A DNA stretch of 64,000 nt from positions 4,844,501 through 4,908,500 of the forward strand of contig CM067528.1 of NCBI GenBank assembly GCA_034509925.1, in the 5' to 3' direction. Each line of letters starts with the position of its first letter. Within the stretch, counting starts at the first letter, position 1. The position numbers were made by a program, and so were the translations under genes. The notes below the pieces were generated by a model. The model worked only from the letters and a program-made list of their open reading frames with translations. It was not told the DNA's origin and made no database searches. Origin of the DNA: Hirudinaria manillensis (lineage: Eukaryota; Annelida; Clitellata; Hirudinida; Hirudinidae). This document shows positions 47,944 through 59,763 of this stretch, one piece after another.

Positions 47944-50613
47944 ATGTATGGACCGATTATCCAAATAATTAAAAATATGATCGTAAAGCAATATAAAAGT
48001 TTACAAGACAGTGTCCTGGAATTTGTCGTGATGTATTTTAGAAAGGTGTTCATCAACTCTGGTGTTCTACTAGGTTATATTCAATTATATTTTGTTGATT
48101 TCCATAGTAATGATGAGTTTCAATTTTAAAGATAATTAATGCTAATTACCTTAATGTGGAATATAGTACAAATAATTGCATCAAGTTTTATTTCACTATT
48201 TTACAGAAGCTGAGATTAATAAGAAGAAACTACTTCCTCCATGCCTATTTGAAAGAATTTGTTGCAAAAGCAAGGAAATGAGATGGTACATCCATCTTAC
48301 AGAGGCTTTGAGTAACACATATGCCCTCAACTGGAATAACATTAACGCCGACACAGAGGTTTTGAATGAAACATATGCCTTCAGCACAAATTTGACAGAG
48401 AAAAATTACTGTCGAGCGCAGATATTCAGAAACAAAGTCATTTACCCTATTAAAACCCTTACAATTTTCTTCAACTCCATAGATGACTTTGACATCGGTG
48501 CCCTATGCAATATAGCACCCACACTTGAAAATTTGGATCTTACGACTCGCAACAGCTGGTATGTTATTAACTTTTCTATAACTTTATTAACATGTTGAAA
48601 TTCTGCTATGTAGTAATTTGAACTTCAGCATTATTCCATATCTGAGCAAGTTCTTTGAGACCGAGTTCCCAAAATTGAAGAAGTTACGTTTAGGCACTGA
48701 GAGATGGCGAGATAAAATAAATTTGGACTTTTCAAATTTTTCTGAAACGTTAGAAGAATTAATGATGCAAAACATAAAAATTGATGAATCTTCAATTACA
48801 TCTCTTGGAACACTCAAGAAACTCAAACTGTTGTCATGCAAAACAATGAGGAGAACTTGTCAAAATATACTTTTCCTAGAAGCTTTAAGCAATCTGAATC
48901 AACTAAGGTAACATCAGAATTGCCATATTGATTTCTAAACCTAATATCAAGACTTTCGTTCGTTGTTATAAACCATACAAATTTTATGTGTGATTGCAGA
49001 ACCTTAGATTTGACTGAATCATTAAATATAGCTACTACCATTTTGGAGTTGGGACCAATTCCCGCAATTCCTATCGATTATCGAATGAAGTTCCTCGAAG
49101 TAATATCAAAACTGCCCCTGTTAGAAAACTTCGACATGTCTCACAATTGCGATATGATGTGAGTATAACATTATCTATTATGTTTGTAAATTGACCTATA
49201 ACTAGAACAATGTATCCGAATGACACACAGGAAGGAGTTCGCCTTGGAAATAGTGAGATGTAGAAAGTGGAAAAAAATTGGGTTCTATGGCACTTTTGAT
49301 ACAAAATTTGATTATCTCTCATACGATCTTTTGAAGCCACAGGCCGATCAGGTTAATATACAATTGCTGATGAATATTTACTCTAGTTTGTATCGACGTT
49401 GTTTATTCATAGGTGTTTTCAGGTCACGATGAAACGTATCTTGCCACTCTTCAAGCATATAGCGAGGAAATTAATGTATGCAAGTATATTTTTAATCGCT
49501 TGAATAGACCTCTGCATATTTCTGATGATCAAATACCAATTTTTGAAGATGTAAGTGCTATACACAGCTTAACCGATTCATTACATTTATTATTTATGAA
49601 ATTTGTGTTATTATCATTGCTAAATTATTTATAGTCATTATTTATAATTTATAAATCGACCTGCACGATAACGCTTTAATTATATTCAATATTATCCATA
49701 TTTTCTAATTGATCAGTCTCTTTTATTTTACTGCTTTATTCATATTTATAACATTATTTTTCGCAATTGAATTAATTGAATTTTGCACGTAAATTATTTC
49801 TTAACGATTTTTTTTAATTTGAGGCTTTACTTATTGCATTCGGGAAGAACGCATTTGGATATTGGTAATTTTGGTTAGATTTGACAAAATACCAGCATCC
49901 GTTTATATCAATATATTATTTATAGTACAGTGAGTGATTATTTTAAGAATGGGAGACCCACGTCTAATTTCATAAAGTAAGTGACTCGTTGAAAAACTTG
50001 TATTCAAGTGCTTAAATCTAATGTTTCATTCAGGCTTTTAATCAATTCAATGTGCGGAATATTAGAGAGGAGATTACATATAGCAGGAGTAATGCTCTTT
50101 TTTCCCATGGATTCATTTAATTTCGTACTTGATGGCTATTTCTATTTTATTCTAGAAAGCCGATTTTTCATTGTTAAATGGACTATTTGAACTTGTGAGT
50201 TTTTTTTTTTAAATATAGATGTTAAATATGTCGTCAAGAATATTTAATATTTAGGTGAGAGATGAACGAGTTAATCGAGCCATGTTAGAGATTGTTCAGA
50301 AAGATTTAAACAAAGGATTCACCAAAATTTTGTTGACGAGCCTATGCTGTTTTTGCACCATTTCCTTCACAAACCTAAAAGAAGAGCTAGGAATAAAAGA
50401 TGTAGGTTTGAATTTCAACAGATTGTCTAAAGTTAAATTTATATTTTAGATATTAATCCTTTGCCTTCTAAATGTGCGAAATGATTTAAAAGTGTAATAT
50501 TTATCTCATAGATCTGCGATGAAGCTAGTAAAAGTATGATTCCTCTCTACGAAAATGAACAACTTGTTATACCTATGAGAAAACTCTTAATGAAAATCGT
50601 AGATGAGAATTGA
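47944..50613 (+). CDS. ZYG11: ZYG11-like protein 2
   Basis: Exons: 47944-48073, 48207-48558, 48614-48907, 49000-49158, 49231-49351, 49413-49550, 49948-49976, 50034-50088, 50156-50194, 50255-50401, 50512-50613. The protein is almost the same as copy 1: exon 3 is identical in sequence and exon 2 differs at a few residues (for example DTEVLNETYAF for ETEVLNNTYAF). A 12-base deletion falls in the intron before exon 4. All visible splice sites match copy 1. The stop follows LLMKIVDEN. The downstream exon-like stretch of unit 1 is deleted here, so if copy 1 continues past this stop, copy 2 cannot. Confidence 0.72.
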
Positions 50614-52727
50614 GATTGACAGGATATTACGAAATTAATCTTTTTTCTATCGTTTTGCTTGAAATAAAACGATTGTCTTTTAAATTCCTTTTCCGAAATG
50701 TATAGGTCGCCATATTTTTAAGAGCGTCACCGTTTGTCTTTTGAAGCCAAGATCCTCGGGAAGAAATCTCGTTCACGATTCTAAATTTTCGGGTTTTTAT
50801 CACCATGTGAAATTTGTTTACGGTCAAATTCCTTTTTTCAACTCTACTGTGCTCTTAGCTTTCGACCAAATGTCATTTATTTATCATAAAATAAAAACAA
50901 GTTGATGAATTCCTTGAAACTTATAAATACGTTTTGAATGTCGGAGAGATTCAATAAATGGCGCTTGTGAGGTTCAATAAATGATTTCCCAGAAGCAAAT
51001 ATAATACACAAACGTACAAAGGATGTGTCAAGAGTTTATAAATGACATTCCTAGTTTGCTGCTCCACCTCCTGATGAAATGCACCACCCCTTCGACTGGG
51101 TTGCAAAGACTCCGAAAATGCTGGTGTGTTTAACTTTTAAATATTTATTTCAAATTTGTATGTAATAAACAAAAATATTGGTCAGCTATATAAATACTTA
51201 AACAAAAAAATTCACATGAGTTCTGAAATTTCGGAGATAGCTCACCCAGATGGCATCCTGACGCCCAAAGACGATTTTGCTTGTAACAAATTTGTGCACT
51301 ATAAAACCAACAGAGAAAAAATTATCTAAGCTAAAAATAGCTAGAGGCTTACTTGTTAAAGCTTTAAGAGAGTAGTCACTTTTTAAACGCGATGGAAATA
51401 GACTTTGCGACCCGGAGAGGGTATTTTAGAAATCCGGGGATATATTGTACCAAATACCACCGTTAAGGTTGTCGTACAAAAATATTCCTTCCCTTTTGAC
51501 TTCTTCACCCATATTTTACCAAACTAATAAAACTTGTTAAGGCAATTTAATTTATTAAACTTAGAGTTTGGAGAAACCAATATTTTACTAAACATTCATC
51601 TTCTTTGTAACACATTAAATTATTTTTTGGAATTTCTCAATAGATTTTTTTCTCTGCAGATTAAGTCATCTACAGTTGATTGGCAAAATTAATTCTGATG
51701 ACCTTAGACTTAAAATATTTTACATATCTCTTTTTTATTTCACATTTCTGACAAGAGTCACGCAGAATATTGCAAGAAAACATTTAATTGCCATGCAGAC
51801 CCTCAAGAAATAGGTGCCTGAGGAAGAAATGCAGACAGGTATTTTGGAGGACATTAAGCAAAATGTCTCACGACTACAACTGACTTAAAACAAACCAGAC
51901 TTGTGTCAAAATCCAAGATATTTATTTGAAAAATTCCAAACTTTTGTAGAGGCACTTTGAGGACTCAAAGAGAAAATCATTAAAGCACTCTAAGGTCAAT
52001 TACATCAAATGTTTTGAAAACAAGAAAATTTCATCATGAATTGTAAAATTTGTGGAAGAATTATTGTTCTTAAACTTTAGCCAAAGATGACGAGCATCAA
52101 CTGGTACCACCAGTGACGAATGTCATCGCTTTCGTATTTTTCCTTGGCATGTCGAATCCAGTCAGTTGAGTTTATAGTTGCACCAGATCTTGACACGAAT
52201 GACAATAGTAGTCTGGACAGATATCATAAATGTTAATTACAACGATTGAAATTGCTTCAGATGAAAGTCGTATTAGCAGTAGTGTCAATATTTCTTTTAA
52301 TTTACATTTCTTCTATTACATATGGTTATCTCCCACAAGTGCAAAGTTAAGTGAGGTGTCCGTGTTTTCATATTCGGTGAAAATATTTAAAATAGCTTTT
52401 CAGAAGCTGTATTATCTGAGTTGAAAAATGATAGTTTATTACAAAAACTTCTTGAGGCACCATAACTTGCAATTAAGTTCAAGTTCAAGTTTTAACGTGC
52501 TTTTTGTGCTTTTCATCAATAAATCTTTTCACCCTGAACAAACAAATTATTTCATTTTGAGTTGTGATGTGATACAGTTAAATGCCCCAATGACCACATG
52601 GTCTGTAGGAAACTGCCCCTAATTGAGTGAGTTCAAAATATGTTAGATGTGTTACAAGACTCTAATACTCATCGAATGCAGATATGTTATCTTAAATAAA
52701 TACGTTTCAAGTGCCAAGTGTAACTGT
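50614..52727. other. 3' half of unit 2
   Basis: Same as in unit 1 from the deletion junction at about 50850 onward. No AGFFTEL stretch and no minus-strand LPHDVIQRLL stretch, both lost in the deletion. No gene recognised. Confidence 0.5.
51710..51804 (+). pseudogene. Relic of dynein heavy chain exon in unit 2
   Basis: Same relic as in unit 1 with the same 6-base gap relative to the dynein gene, so it was present before the units duplicated. Confidence 0.75.
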
Positions 52728-52872
52728 TTAAGATTCATGGCAAAATATTTTTTCGTCTTCAAAAATTGTTTTTAGTAAAAAGAAGCACCGGCATAGACCC
52801 TCGCGGTAAAGTCACCAAAGAAAAAATAACCGAAACAAAACTCTCCGTAAACAAAACACTTCTAACCTAAAA

Positions 52873-53160
52873 TTAACTATATAAAAATTTCCTGTCTTCA
52901 AAGTCATCATCCAATGATTTCTTCCAGACCTTGACATACCCTGAATCCACCATCCACTCCGGAATTTTATTCCACCCATCCACCACTCTGTTCGAGTAAA
53001 ATAGTTTTCTGATATATCCATGCGCCAATCTTGTACACGACTAGAATTTGTGACCTCTGGTGTTTTCCACGAAATTTAAATTCAGATGTGGACCAATTTC
53101 CTCTCCGTAGCGCCCATGCAACACCCCATACACCAATATGAGGTCAGCCGTCATTCTTCT
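52873..53160 (-). mobile_element. LINE reverse-transcriptase C-terminal fragment, unit 3
   Basis: The unit 3 counterpart. It keeps NRVVDGWNKIPEWMVDSG and VWKKSLDDDFED, but near 53011 the motif is hit by a substitution (gatatatcc for gatatctcc). Same position relative to the ZYG11-like gene as in the other units. Confidence 0.72.
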
Positions 53161-53276
53161 ATAACTAATCGTCGGAAGCTCCAAAATTTATGTTCAACAT
53201 TTTCAAAATTTTATTTCTATGTTAACTTTAGAATCTTCGGAATTGAACGGAAAGGAAATTGACTTAAAATCATCAC

Positions 53277-55924
53277 ATGTATGGACCGATTGTCCAAATA
53301 ATTAAAAATATGATCGTAAAGCAATATAAAAGTTTACAAGACAGTGTCCTGGAATTTGTCGTGATGTATTTTAGAAAGGTGTTCATCAACTCTGGTGTTC
53401 TACTAGGTTATATTCAATTATATTTTGTTCATTTCCGTAGTAATGATGAGTTTCAATTTTAAAGATAATTAATGCTAATTACCTTAATGTGAAATATAGT
53501 ACAAATAATTGCATCAAGTTTTATTTCACTATTTTACAGAAGCTGAGATTAATAAGAAGAAACTACTTCCTCCATGCCTATTTGAAAGAATTTGTTGCAA
53601 AAGCAAGGAAATGAGATGGTACATCCATCTTACAGAGGCTTTGAGTAACACATATGCCCTCAACTGGAATAACATTAACGCCGACACAAAAAAAATCTAT
53701 CTTGGGGAGATGTTCAGAAACAAAGTCATTTACCCTATTAAAACCCTTTCAATTGTCTTCAACTCCACAGATGACGTTGACATCGCTTACCTCTGCAGTA
53801 TAGCACACACACTTGAAAATTTGGATCTTACAACTTCGGACTGGTATATTATTAACTTTTCTTTAACTTTATTAACATGTTGAAATTCTGCTACGTAGTA
53901 ATTTGAACTTCAGCATTATCCCACATCTGAGCAAGTTCTTTGAGACCGAGTTCCCAAAATTGAAGAAGTTACGTTTAGGGATATGCATCACATATAAGCC
54001 AACTAAAATAAATTTGGATCTTTCAAATTTTTCTGAAACATTGGAAGAATTAATGATGCAAAACATAGAAATTGATGAATCTTCAATTACATCTCTCGGA
54101 GCACTCAAGAAACTCAAACTGTTGTCATGCAAAAAAATGAGGAGAACTTGTCAAAATATACTTTTCCTTGAAGCTTTAAGTAATCTGAATCAGCTAAGGT
54201 AACATCAAAAATGCTATATTAATTTCTAGACTTAATTTATAGACTTTCGTTCGTTATTATGATAAACCAATTAAACCATGCAAATTTTATGTGTGACTTC
54301 AGAACCTTAGATTTGTATGGATCATTAGATGTATTTCCTGCCAATTGGGAGTTGGGACCAATTCCCACAATTCCTATCGATTATCGAATGAAATTCCTCG
54401 AAGTAATATCCAAACTTCCCCTGTTAGAAAATTTCGACATATCTTTCAATCGGTATATAATGTGGGTATTACATTATCTATTATGCTTATAACTTGATTT
54501 ATAACTAGAACAATGAATGACACACAGGACGGAGTTCGCCTTGGAAATAGTGAGATGTAGAAAGTGGAAAAAATTTGGGATCTGTTATTCTTGTGATTGT
54601 TATGATAATTATCTGTCTTACGATCTTTTGAAGCCACAGGCCGATCAGGTTAATATACAATTGCTGTGCTGATGAATATTTACTCTAGTTTGTATCGACG
54701 TTATTTATTCATAGGTGTTTTCATGTCACGATGAAACGTATCTTGCCACTCTTCAAGCATATAGCGACGAATTTAGTGAATTCTCTCGTATTTTTAATCG
54801 CTTGGAACAGCCTCTGCATGTTTCTGATGATCAAATACCAATTATTGAAGATGTAAGTGCTACATACAGCTTAACCGATTCATTACATTTATTATTTATG
54901 AAATTTGTGTTATTATCATTGCTAAATTATTTCTAGTCATTATTTATAATGCTGTTATAAATCGACCTGCACGATAACGCTTTAATTATATTCAGCATTA
55001 TCCAAATTTTCTAATTGATCAGTCACCTTTATTTTACTGCTTTATTCATATTTATAACATTATTTTTCGCAATTGAATTAATTGAATTTTGCACGAAACT
55101 TATTATTTCTTAACGATTTTTTTTAACTTGAGGCTTTACTTAGTGCATTCGGAAACAAGGTATATGAATCAGATTTTGGGTAATTTTGGTCACATTTTAT
55201 AAAATACTCGCATCCGTTTATATCAATATATTATTTATAGTACAGTGAGTGATTATTTTAAAAATGGGAGACCCACGTCTAATTTCATAAAGTAAGTGAC
55301 TCGTTGAAAAACTTGTATTCAAGTGCTTAAATCTAATGTTTCATTCAGGCTTTTAATCAATTCAATGTGCGGAATATTAGAGAGGAGATTACATATAGCA
55401 GGAGTAATGCTTTTTTCCCCTAGTTTATTTAATTTCGTACTTGATGGCTATTTCTATTTTATTCTAGAAAACCGACTTGTCATCGTCAAAAAGACTATTT
55501 GAACTTGTGAGTTTTTTTTTTAAATATAGATATTAAATATGTCATCAAGAATATTTAATATTTAGGTGAGAGATGAACGAGTTAATCGAGCTATGTTAGA
55601 GATTGTTCAGAAAGATTTAAACAAAGGATTCACCAAAATTTTATTGACGAGCCTATGCTGTTTTTGCACCATTTCCTTCACAAACCTAAAAGAAGAGCTA
55701 GGAATAAAAGATGTAGGTTTGAACTTCAACAGATTGTCTAAAGTTACATTTATATTTTAGATATTAATCCTTTGCCTTCTAAATGTGCGAAATTAACTAA
55801 AAGTGTAATATTTATCTCATAGATCTGCAATGAAGCTAGTAAAAGTATGATTCCTCTCTACGAAAATGAACAACTTGTTATACCTATGAGAAAACTCTTA
55901 ATGAAAATCGTAGATAACAATTGA
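53277..55924 (+). CDS. ZYG11: ZYG11-like protein 3, diverged, with a lost splice acceptor
   Basis: Exons: 53277-53406, 53540-53843, 53899-54198, 54303-54461, 54528-54648, 54715-54852, (29-base exon about 55262-55290), then exons matching 44111-44165 and 44233-44271, 55566-55712 and 55823-55924. Exon 2 is about 48 bases shorter, with the EVLNNTYAF...YCRAQ stretch replaced by KKIYLGE. Exon 3 has GICITYKPTK for GTERWRDK. Reading frames remain open. The acceptor of the 29-base exon is changed from TTTTAAG|AATGGG in copies 1 and 2 to TTTTAAAAATGGG, with no AG. Skipping that exon would shift the frame. It could be a pseudogene in its 3' half or use another site. Confidence 0.6.
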
Positions 55925-57011
55925 GATTAACAGGATATTACGAAATTAATCTTTTTTCTATCGTTGTGCTTGAAATAAAACGATTGCCTTTTCCTTTACC
56001 GAAATGCATCGGTCGCCATATTTTTAAGAGCGTCACCGTTTGTCTTGAATGCCAAGCTCCTCGGGGAAGAAATCTCGTTCACGATTCTAAATTTTCGGTT
56101 TTTTATCACCATGTGAAATTTGTTTACGGTCAAAATACTTTGTTCAACTTTACTGTGCGACAAGAAATAGGTCAACATTGATATATTACTTAATATCTTT
56201 ATTGGGAAAAATTTGGAGGTCATTTAATGGTCACTGAAGCAAATTGGTTTCACTTACGTAACCAACAAATAAGGCAACATAGCTACAAAATGAAGAGGCT
56301 GCAATCATTTATCTAAGATGTGTTTGAAATGCAAGCTTTAAATCATGGGTTACCAATATTTGGATGATATCATGCGGAAGTTGAACTTCGAAATCATTCG
56401 GCACGTCAACTACCTCTTATCTTAATTTAACTACATGATCTAGTAATATTTAGTAATCAAACCTCTTCACCGACGCTGCCAGCGGCTTGCTAATTTTTGT
56501 ATCATTCAACTAAATCCGTATCAACAAAATCTGGTTTACGAACTAATCTGTGTTGGCCCGCCTTACAGATTTTTTTAACTATTTGATAATTCTGCGAATA
56601 TCTACGAATGTCAAGTCTGGCACGTGTGCCATAGGGCAGGATTTTTCACTGAATTTATAGCGCGTCAGTCCGACGAACATGCGCTTATGGATATACTGCT
56701 ACGTAATTTGGATGTAAGAAACAATTTATGGAGTTATATCTTAGCTTTCGACCAAATGTCATTTATTTATCATAAAATAAAAACAAGTTAATGAATTCCT
56801 TGAAACTTATAAATGCATTTTGATTCAATAAATGGCGCTTGTTAAGGCAATTTAATTTATTAAACTTAGAATTTGGAGAAACCAATATTTTGCTAAACCT
56901 TCATCTTCTTTGTAACACATTAAATTATTTTTTCGGGTTTATCAATAGATTTTTTTTTAGATTAAGTCATCTATTGCTGTTTGGCAAAGTTAATTCTGAT
57001 GACCTCAGAAT

Positions 57012-57064
57012 TAAAATATTTTATATATCTCTTTTTTATTTCACATTTCTGACAAGAGTCATGC
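57012..57064 (+). pseudogene. Relic of dynein heavy chain exon in unit 3, shortened
   Basis: Keeps AAAATATTTTATATATCTC, TTTTTTATTTCACATTTCTG and ACAAGAGTCATGC, then breaks off into ACAGACAGAT where units 1 and 2 continue. The second half has been deleted. Confidence 0.65.
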
Positions 57065-57236
57065 GACAGACAGATATTTTGGTGGACATTAAGCAAAATG
57101 TCTCATGACAACTGACTTAAAACAAACCAGACTTGTGCCAAATTCCAAGATATTTATTTGAAAAATTCCAAACTTTTGTAGAGGCACTTTGAGGATTCAA
57201 AAAGAAAGTCATTAAGGCACTCTAAAGTCAATTACA

Positions 57237-59763
57237 TCAAACGTTTTGAAAATCACAAACCAGGTTTGAAAACAAGAAAATTTCATCATGAATTGCAAAA
57301 TTTGTGGAAGGATTATTGTTCTTAAACTTTAACCAAAGAATTTGATATTGCCTGTTGAGCAAGTTTAAGAATACGAGCATTTCAGCCATTTGTGTGCGGA
57401 TAGGTCCCGTGTTTGCGCTTGTTCTTGCTAACTCATCTTCAAGCAGTTTGTCAAGCAGGCTGTTGATGCTGTCTATGATGGCAGGCTCCATTAGCCTGGA
57501 TCTGTCTGATGTTTTAGGAGAAATCAGTTTGGAGTGACATCTATTGCCCATCATTGTCTAATGATGGATTAACAAACAATAAAGATCCCAGATTACTTGG
57601 ATTTATGAGCAAAATGGATGAAATCAGTGCAAGTTGAGTATCTGTCAAATCAAGGCACTGATAATGTTTGTAAAACTGAACACAGTTGAAAACAAATGCA
57701 CTCTCCTCTTCATCTAGAAAAGTGTAAAAACTTATTGAAAAATAATGAATCTTTATAATAAACAACTTTGACAGTGGATCTTGAGGTGTGCAAGTAGGCA
57801 AAGTTTAGCCATTCGTGTATGTATTGGGAATGAAACACTTGTCTGTCTAATTCAAGATACAGCTTTCAATTATAGGAGTGCTCCTGTCTCAGTCTATTGC
57901 AGAACAATTAAGAGTTTTCTTCTCTAGATAGACTTAACAAAATTAGCTAATATAAATAAAGGCTTACCCAAAAAGGCTTTCAAACATCTTATAAAGTGCT
58001 GACATTGGCTTGGAATAATTGTTTCTTTCAGCGAATGCATAATACTGCACACCCATATCATTGCAACTTTGAAACATCCTTTGATGTGGATTAGGTAACC
58101 TCTCAATTATATTAGGTAACCTCTGCTCAATTATATAACATCTCAATTTTACCTGATTTTACTAAAATGATCCGATCATCTTCTAAAAGACTTGAAAATC
58201 CTGGGATATTGTTGGCAAATTCAATAACTTTCTCAATCATGCCAATAAGATTCTTCATTAAACTGTCACAAAAGTGGTGTCCCTAGAAATATTTTATTCA
58301 TTAGGCCAATTATTTCATTGGTGGTGATTTTGGTTGGAAATTGTAGTGACTCTAACACTGTTAACAACATTGATCATTGCAAAGGAAAAAGAAATTGAAA
58401 TTACAAATGGCTGAAATATGGCTGATTCAACACATGCATCTATGACAAAGTTTTTGTAACTAACAATTAAGACAAAAAATTCACTCGATAAGGTCAGGAG
58501 TCAAAATTTGATATACTTATCTAAGAGGCCAAAGATTACTTTTATTAATTGTTTGCTATATGCAAGATTCAGAAAGTTTAGTAAAGTTTAAAGTATCAAA
58601 ACTGACCATGTCATCGAATGTCCCACTCATGCAAGAAGATATATTCTTAAGTTGCTGTGCAATTTCTCCTTTAATTACTTTGTAGGTCAGTCCAAGAGCC
58701 TCCATGCAAGATTGCAACAATTTATCTAGCAAAAGGCATGAAAAAAATGGGAACTTAGTCATCAGATCATCCTCAAACATTTACAAAAGCCTACTTGTTA
58801 TAAAATTATCATTGTTCCCACCATTCCTGTTTAAAAAAGTCAACCATTGCAGTTTCTTAAATATGTAAGAACATAGAAGAGTAGAACATTGACTTCAAAC
58901 TCAAAGTTACCAGCCTAATATTTCCTTGCCTGGGAAATACTTGAAAATTTTCATTTTTGATGGGTGGCTTAGGCATGTTATCTAAAAAGAGGCCTCCATT
59001 TTTTTGAATAGCAGCACACTTTTGCTTTTTAGGCATGCGGCCAAACTTCACAGCTTTAACAAACAAAAATGTAGAGTAGCAGATTTACTGATAACATCAC
59101 AAGGATGCTGACCTTCTTTGGACATTCCCAGAAAGAGGCATTTTTTCAGTCTGCAATATTGACATTTGTTTCTACTTGTTTTATCTATCACACAATCACT
59201 TCTTCCTGTGCATTGAAATCTTTCTAAGTTACTTTGACTGCGTCGGAAAAAGCCCTTACAAAATGACAAATGTGACATTCTTAAACAAGACTGAAATACT
59301 AGATACCAAGATACCTGCAAATTTTATGTGCTTAACAAGATCTAATTCATCACATCTTCCTCAAGAGGAAATGGCATTATCTTATAGAAAGTTATGATTC
59401 TTGCAAAGTCACATCTAATGAGAAGTTCTTTTATGGTAAATAAGAAAAATATTACTAATGAGCCCCTATTAAATTACAAAAAATTGAAACATTTGGTTAT
59501 TTTCGTACCACAGGAGTGTCCCTTTGACTCTAATATGTGATCGTTGTCACCCGAGTTTGTACTATGGGCACTATAGGCAAATGAATAAAATGCTTAAGCA
59601 TCTAACCTTACATCCTTCACAAGTTATCAATCCGTAATGTACGCCAGAGGACTTATCTCCACATACTTTGCAAAAGTTTTTTCTCATCCCATAAAGTTTC
59701 TGAGAATAACGTGTGAGAACGAATTGAAAAACAGCCCAACTTTTGTAAAAAGTCAACCAACTG
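57237..59763 (-). CDS. ROR: ROR/HR3-type nuclear receptor (NR1F), possibly N-terminally incomplete
   Basis: Minus-strand exons: 59607-about 59763, 59113-59254, 58911-59053, 58607-58725, 58153-58282, 57968-58122, 57597-57713, 57237-57505. A ligand-regulated DNA-binding transcription factor. The DNA-binding domain is complete: [46 protein letters not shown]. The C-terminal extension [12 protein letters not shown] is the mark of ROR/HR3, which binds an A/T-rich extended half site; Rev-erb and E75 have VRFGR.PKRE. The ligand-binding domain is shorter and diverged: [49 protein letters not shown] and [20 protein letters not shown]. The likely Met is in [10 protein letters not shown], but an upstream exon is possible. 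The final exon runs into array unit 3 and shows no recognisable AF-2 helix. TTTATT at 57153-57158 is a possible minus-strand poly(A) signal, also in the array. Confidence 0.82.

Larger units (their letters stand above)
47395..52727. repeat. Tandem unit 2 of the array (about 5.3 kb)
   Basis: Nearly identical to unit 1 along its length. Most exons match codon for codon with only scattered substitutions. It differs mainly by a 593-base deletion corresponding to 44928-45520 of unit 1, joined at about 50850. The deletion removes the AGFFTEL exon-like stretch and the region around it. Confidence 0.9.
52728..57340. repeat. Tandem unit 3 of the array (about 4.6 kb), diverged and truncated
   Basis: Same order as units 1 and 2 but clearly more diverged in the LRR exons. 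It has a 569-base deletion (unit 1 positions 45632-46200) joined at a CTTGT microhomology near 56840. It retains the AGFFTEF stretch near 56640-56715 that unit 2 lost. Its end runs directly into the coding sequence of the ROR-like receptor. Confidence 0.88.
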
